From positions 372,001-436,000 of the forward strand of contig NZ_PUIC01000003.1 in assembly GCF_022750545.1 (NCBI RefSeq): DNA of 64,000 bases, read 5' to 3'. Made by a program: the position numbers and the translations under genes. The notes under the pieces were generated by a model that was not told the origin of the DNA, made no database searches, and saw nothing but the letters and a program-made list of their open reading frames with translations. The stretch's first letter is position 1, and each line of letters starts with the position of its first letter. Shown here piece after piece: positions 61,262-64,000 of the stretch. The DNA comes from Caulobacter sp. CCUG 60055. Lineage in GTDB: Bacteria > Pseudomonadota > Alphaproteobacteria > Caulobacterales > Caulobacteraceae.

Positions 61262-61933
61262 ATGACCGCGCTCTTCCATCCCATACTGATGTCGCACATC
61301 GGCTGCGGCCTGCTGGCGGTCGCCGTCGGGCTCGCGCCGATCCTGACGCGCAAGGGCTCGCGCCCGCACCGGCTGGCCGGCCGCCTGTTCGTCGGGCTGA
61401 CGGGGGCGCTGCTGGTCGCCGCCTGGCTGATGACGGCGCTGCGTTTCAACGCCTATTTCGCCGCCCTGTCGGCGACGGCGACGATCACGCTGTTCTCGGG
61501 CGTGCGGGTCCTGCGGCGCAAGCGGCCGGACCTCGATCCGCGCCAGCGGGCGGCCGCGATCGACTGGGCCGCCGCCCTGGCCGTCGTCGGGGTCGGCGCC
61601 TGGGTGCTGGTCCTGCTGCTGACCGGCCGCGCCGCCGGCCCGAGGGCGACGACCATCGCCCTGGTCTACGCCGCGTTCCTCTATGGCGGTTGGGATCTCT
61701 GGCGGTTCTGGCGGCCGGCCGCCTGGCCGTTCTCGCCGGACCTCTGGACCTACGAGCATCTTGTGAAGATGCTGAGCGCCTATGGCGCGGTGGTCAGCGC
61801 CTTCTCCGGCAATTTCCTCACCGTCCTGCCGACCCCATGGAGCCAGCTCTGGCCGACCCTGTTGATCCAACCGATGGCCGTGATCTGGGTGGCGATGCTG
61901 GCCGCCCGTCGCCGGGCCTCGTCGCCGGCCTGA
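61262..61933 (+). CDS. DUF2306-like multi-pass membrane protein
   Basis: A 223-residue inner-membrane protein with about seven hydrophobic helices. The N-terminus MTALFHPILMSHIGCGLLAVAVG and the segment GSRPHRLAGRLFVG fit the DUF2306 family of unknown function. It overlaps or touches the LytTR regulator, whose N-terminal helices are also membrane-bound. The pair looks like a membrane sensor and regulator unit. The start is the ATG at 61262. Confidence 0.75.
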   Translation: MTALFHPILMSHIGCGLLAVAVGLAPILTRKGSRPHRLAGRLFVGLTGALLVAAWLMTALRFNAYFAALSATATITLFSGVRVLRRKRPDLDPRQRAAAIDWAAALAVVGVGAWVLVLLLTGRAAGPRATTIALVYAAFLYGGWDLWRFWRPAAWPFSPDLWTYEHLVKMLSAYGAVVSAFSGNFLTVLPTPWSQLWPTLLIQPMAVIWVAMLAARRRASSPA

Positions 61934-61968
61934 AGGGCGTACTGAAGACCGCGCCCACGGCCGCCTGG

Positions 61969-62772
61969 GTGTGGGCGTTCACCGGCTACAGCTGGCTGGC
62001 GACCACCCTGTGCGCCGCCTGGTTCGCCCGGCGGTCGGCGGCCGGCCGCGGCGCGCCCGTCGACGTCGCGGCCTCGCTGCTCTGGCAGGGGGCCATCTAC
62101 GCCGCCTGGCTGCCGGCGGCGGGGATCGTCTGGCTGGCGCTGCGCCGGTTCGGGGCCGGCGCGCGGGGCGTGGCGGCGGCGTTGGCGGCGGGCCTCGTCG
62201 TCATGCCGGCCGAGGCGGTGGTCGCCAGCCTGATCGACCGGGCCTTCGCCGGCGGCGGCGACCTCGCCGGCCGAATACTCGCCCGCATGCCGGTGTGCGC
62301 CCTGCTCTACACCGCGATCCTGGCCGTGGGCCTCGCCGCCGTCCACCATCGCCGGGCGGCCGAGGCGCGGGCCCGCAACGCCCTCCTGGAGACGGCCTTG
62401 GCCGAGGCGCGGACCGCCCAGGCCTCGCCCGGGCCGGAGCGCCAGCCCGAGCGTCTGATGGTGACGGCCGGCGCGCGCCGCGTCCCGGTCGAGGTCGCGG
62501 CGGTGGAGGCTTTCGAGGCCGCCGGCAACTATGTCGTGGCGCGCTGGGACGGGCGCGAGGGCTTGCTGCGCGCCACCTTGCAGGGACTGGAGGCGGAGCT
62601 CGACCCGCGCCGCTTCGCCCGCGTCCACCGCTCGGCCCTGGTCAATCTCGCCCGCGTCCGCGAGGCCCGGCCGCTGTCGGACGGCTCCTGGCGGCTGCTC
62701 CTGGAGAGCGGCGCCGAGGTGGTGACCAGCCGCACCTATCGCGACGACGTCCTCAAGCGCCTCGGGCGGTAG
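61969..62772 (+). CDS. LytTR family DNA-binding regulator with N-terminal membrane helices
   Basis: A protein of about 267 residues. The N-terminal 120 residues hold about four helices (AFTGYSWLATTLCAAWFA and others). A linker follows, then a C-terminal LytTR DNA-binding domain (about 165-267: VEVAAVEAFEAAGNYVVARWDG, RFARVHRSALVNLARV, GSWRLLLESGAEVVTSRTYRDDV). The start is uncertain: GTG 61969 has no clear binding site, and ATG 61837 would overlap the upstream gene. Membrane LytTR proteins are regulated by signal or complex at the membrane. Confidence 0.78.
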   Translation: MWAFTGYSWLATTLCAAWFARRSAAGRGAPVDVAASLLWQGAIYAAWLPAAGIVWLALRRFGAGARGVAAALAAGLVVMPAEAVVASLIDRAFAGGGDLAGRILARMPVCALLYTAILAVGLAAVHHRRAAEARARNALLETALAEARTAQASPGPERQPERLMVTAGARRVPVEVAAVEAFEAAGNYVVARWDGREGLLRATLQGLEAELDPRRFARVHRSALVNLARVREARPLSDGSWRLLLESGAEVVTSRTYRDDVLKRLGR

Positions 62773-62850
62773 AGCGGCGGGGCGTCTTTTTCGTCGAGGC
62801 GGGCGCGGGCGGCGGCTAGACTTGCAGCCTTCGCCGTAACGGAGCCCCGC

Positions 62851-63330
62851 ATGCGTCCCGCCGCCGCCCTCGTCGTCCTGGTCCTCGCCGGCGCCGTGCT
62901 GGCCGGCTGCGGGCGCCGGCCCGCCGATTCCCAGGAAGGGCCGCTGACCCCGCCGGCCGACGCGCCCGCGCCCAAGGCCGGAAACAGCGTCCCGACGGCG
63001 GCGGATTTCTCGGGGGATCTCAACGCCCTGGGGGCCGAACCGTTCTGGGCGGTGAAGGTGCGGGCCGGCGGCCTGACGCTCAGCCGGCCGGGCAAGCCCG
63101 ACCTCGACCTGCCCAATGGCGGTGCGGCGCTGAAGGACGGCGGCGCGGTGTGGACATTGGACAAGCCTGCGGCGACGCTGACCCTTCGCTTGGCGGACTG
63201 CTCGGACGGCATGTCCGACCGTCGCTATCCGTTCAAGGCCGAGCTTACCCTGGAAGGCCGCACGCTGTCGGGCTGCGCCACCCACGCCTCCGCCATGACG
63301 AACGAAGCCGCACGAGGCGCCCGCCCGTGA
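62851..63330 (+). CDS. COG3650-type lipoprotein of unknown function
   Basis: A 159-residue exported lipoprotein with the lipobox VLAGC near residue 20. The mature domain has GAEPFWAVKV and ADCSDGMSDRRYPFKAELTLEGRTLSGCA. The conserved cysteine/Asp region is the family signature (YliC/COG3650), whose role is unknown. The gene follows the LytTR gene by 78 bases on the same strand. Confidence 0.82.
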   Translation: MRPAAALVVLVLAGAVLAGCGRRPADSQEGPLTPPADAPAPKAGNSVPTAADFSGDLNALGAEPFWAVKVRAGGLTLSRPGKPDLDLPNGGAALKDGGAVWTLDKPAATLTLRLADCSDGMSDRRYPFKAELTLEGRTLSGCATHASAMTNEAARGARP

Positions 63331-63343
63331 CGGCGTCGCCAGG

Positions 63344-63481
63344 TCAGGTGTTCGAGCCGGCCTGAGCGACCTCGCCCAGGTCCATCAAGGTGGAGCGCTT
63401 GATCAGGTGCGGCGCGGGCGCCAGCGCGCCGGCCAGCAGGCCGATCGCCAGCGCCAGTCCGATAAGAAATCTCGTAGCCAT
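63344..63481 (-). CDS. Small membrane protein, 45 residues
   Basis: A 45-residue frame starting at ATG 63481 (MATRFLIGLALAIGLLAGAL) with one N-terminal hydrophobic helix and a short polar tail (KRSTLMDLGEVAQAGSNT). It could be a small exported or membrane protein. The binding site is poor, and the frame extends upstream without similarity. It may be chance coding. Confidence 0.4.
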   Translation of the reverse strand: MATRFLIGLALAIGLLAGALAPAPHLIKRSTLMDLGEVAQAGSNT

Positions 63482-63608
63482 TGTCGAAGATCCATCAACC
63501 GCTACTGATGTAGTTGCAGTTTGGTGTGTTTCAATGACGCGAACGCGGATTGGCGCGCTGTTCAGCCCATGGCTGATCTCTGCAACCCATTCGTGATATC
63601 GGCTTGTT

Positions 63609-64000
63609 ATGAGCCGTACAGCCGTAGCCACCCTCTGGCGCTTCGCCCGTCAGGACATGTTCTCAGACGACTTCGAAGCGTGGCTCTACGCTCAGGAGGA
63701 CCTAGAGGAAGATTTGGGAGAGGAACTCTACATCGAGCTCATATCGTTCGACTATCGCAACCAGAGTGAACTGTTCGTCATCCGCGAGAAGCTCGCGATG
63801 GCTCTTCGCCCCTCGCTGAAATGTGAATGTGTCACGTTGCCGGATTTGGCGGTGGTGCCGATGGGATTCGACGGGCTTGACGACAGAGTCTTCGCGACCC
63901 TCGAAAGGGTCTGCGATCACGGCCCCCCGCAATGGTGGCTCCACCTTTTTAGGTGCGCGACCTGCGGGCAGAACTGGGTGGTCGCCCAAGAAGAGCGCAT
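63609..64000 (+). CDS. Hypothetical protein, incomplete at the window edge, less GC-rich
   Basis: An open frame from ATG 63609 (MSRTAVATLWRFARQDMFSD) through the end without a stop, at least 130 codons. The N-terminal part is helical and acidic (WLYAQEDLEEDLGEELYIELISFDYR), with an FRCATCG Cys-x2-Cys pair and CDHG before it, like a small zinc site. Codon use is clearly less GC-rich than in the rest of the window. The acidic pattern recalls some immunity-like proteins, but no family is certain. Confidence 0.6.
   Translation, partial: MSRTAVATLWRFARQDMFSDDFEAWLYAQEDLEEDLGEELYIELISFDYRNQSELFVIREKLAMALRPSLKCECVTLPDLAVVPMGFDGLDDRVFATLERVCDHGPPQWWLHLFRCATCGQNWVVAQEER

Overview
The window is a chromosomal stretch of a very GC-rich alphaproteobacterium, most likely a member of the Caulobacteraceae (Caulobacter or Phenylobacterium type). 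This rests on the gene content: mmcB with an alphaproteobacterial LexA box (GTTC-N7-GTTC type), class I lysyl-tRNA synthetase, a RegB/RegA/SenC redox cluster, a small CC_3452-like secreted protein, a bacterial deoxyhypusine-synthase-like gene beside a PLP decarboxylase, and intracellular PHB depolymerase. No rRNA, tRNA, CRISPR array, integrase or transposase was seen. Almost all of the window reads as core chromosome. The only compositionally different part is the last 400 bases.

Layout. 1-5.7 kb: tail of an HPr-type phosphocarrier, an M16 zinc protease, biotin synthase and a CYTH-CHAD protein. 5.8-15.8 kb: adenosylhomocysteinase behind a palindromic operator, pyridoxal kinase, a mechanosensitive-channel-like protein, methionine aminopeptidase, RpiB, a class C beta-lactamase-like hydrolase, two transporters and aspartate-semialdehyde dehydrogenase. 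15.9-24.5 kb: an SRPBCC / GFA / acyl-CoA dehydrogenase operon, small secreted proteins, a CHAP amidase-like protein, inorganic pyrophosphatase, a crotonase, an alpha/beta hydrolase, a thioesterase and a Zur-type regulator. 24.6-29.7 kb: a cytochrome b plus molybdopterin oxidoreductase pair, a PAP2-type phosphatase, and a polyamine pair (DHS-like plus ornithine decarboxylase-like).

29.9-34.5 kb looks like a phosphorus-scavenging block. A PhnCDE transporter is followed by a translationally coupled pair, a PlcP-like metallophosphatase and a GT4 glycosyltransferase. The family roles predict phospholipid breakdown and replacement by glycolipid under phosphate starvation. 34.6-40.5 kb: a TetR regulator and a diiron ferritin-like protein, a lipocalin, mmcB, and the RegA/RegB/SenC set. 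41-44.5 kb: PHB depolymerase, two hotdog thioesterases, an UrcA-like secreted protein and two tandem 30-residue hydrophobic peptides. A shared TGCGGCGCA-centred motif lies upstream of three of these promoters.

44.5-58.5 kb: a histone-deacetylase-like amidohydrolase, LysRS, two small hypotheticals and an ArsR-AHSA1 pair. Then comes a fatty or branched-chain acyl-CoA oxidation cluster: a LiuR-like MerR regulator, two acyl-CoA dehydrogenases, OsmC, thiolase and FadJ-type multifunctional enzyme. A hybrid histidine kinase closes this part. 58.5-64 kb: vsr, cysK and a C5-cytosine methyltransferase, a DUF2306-like membrane protein with a membrane LytTR regulator, a COG3650 lipoprotein, and a truncated, less GC-rich hypothetical gene running off the end.

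Start codons were chosen by reading the sequence for ribosome binding sites and family N-termini. No database search was run, so names rest on motif recognition.
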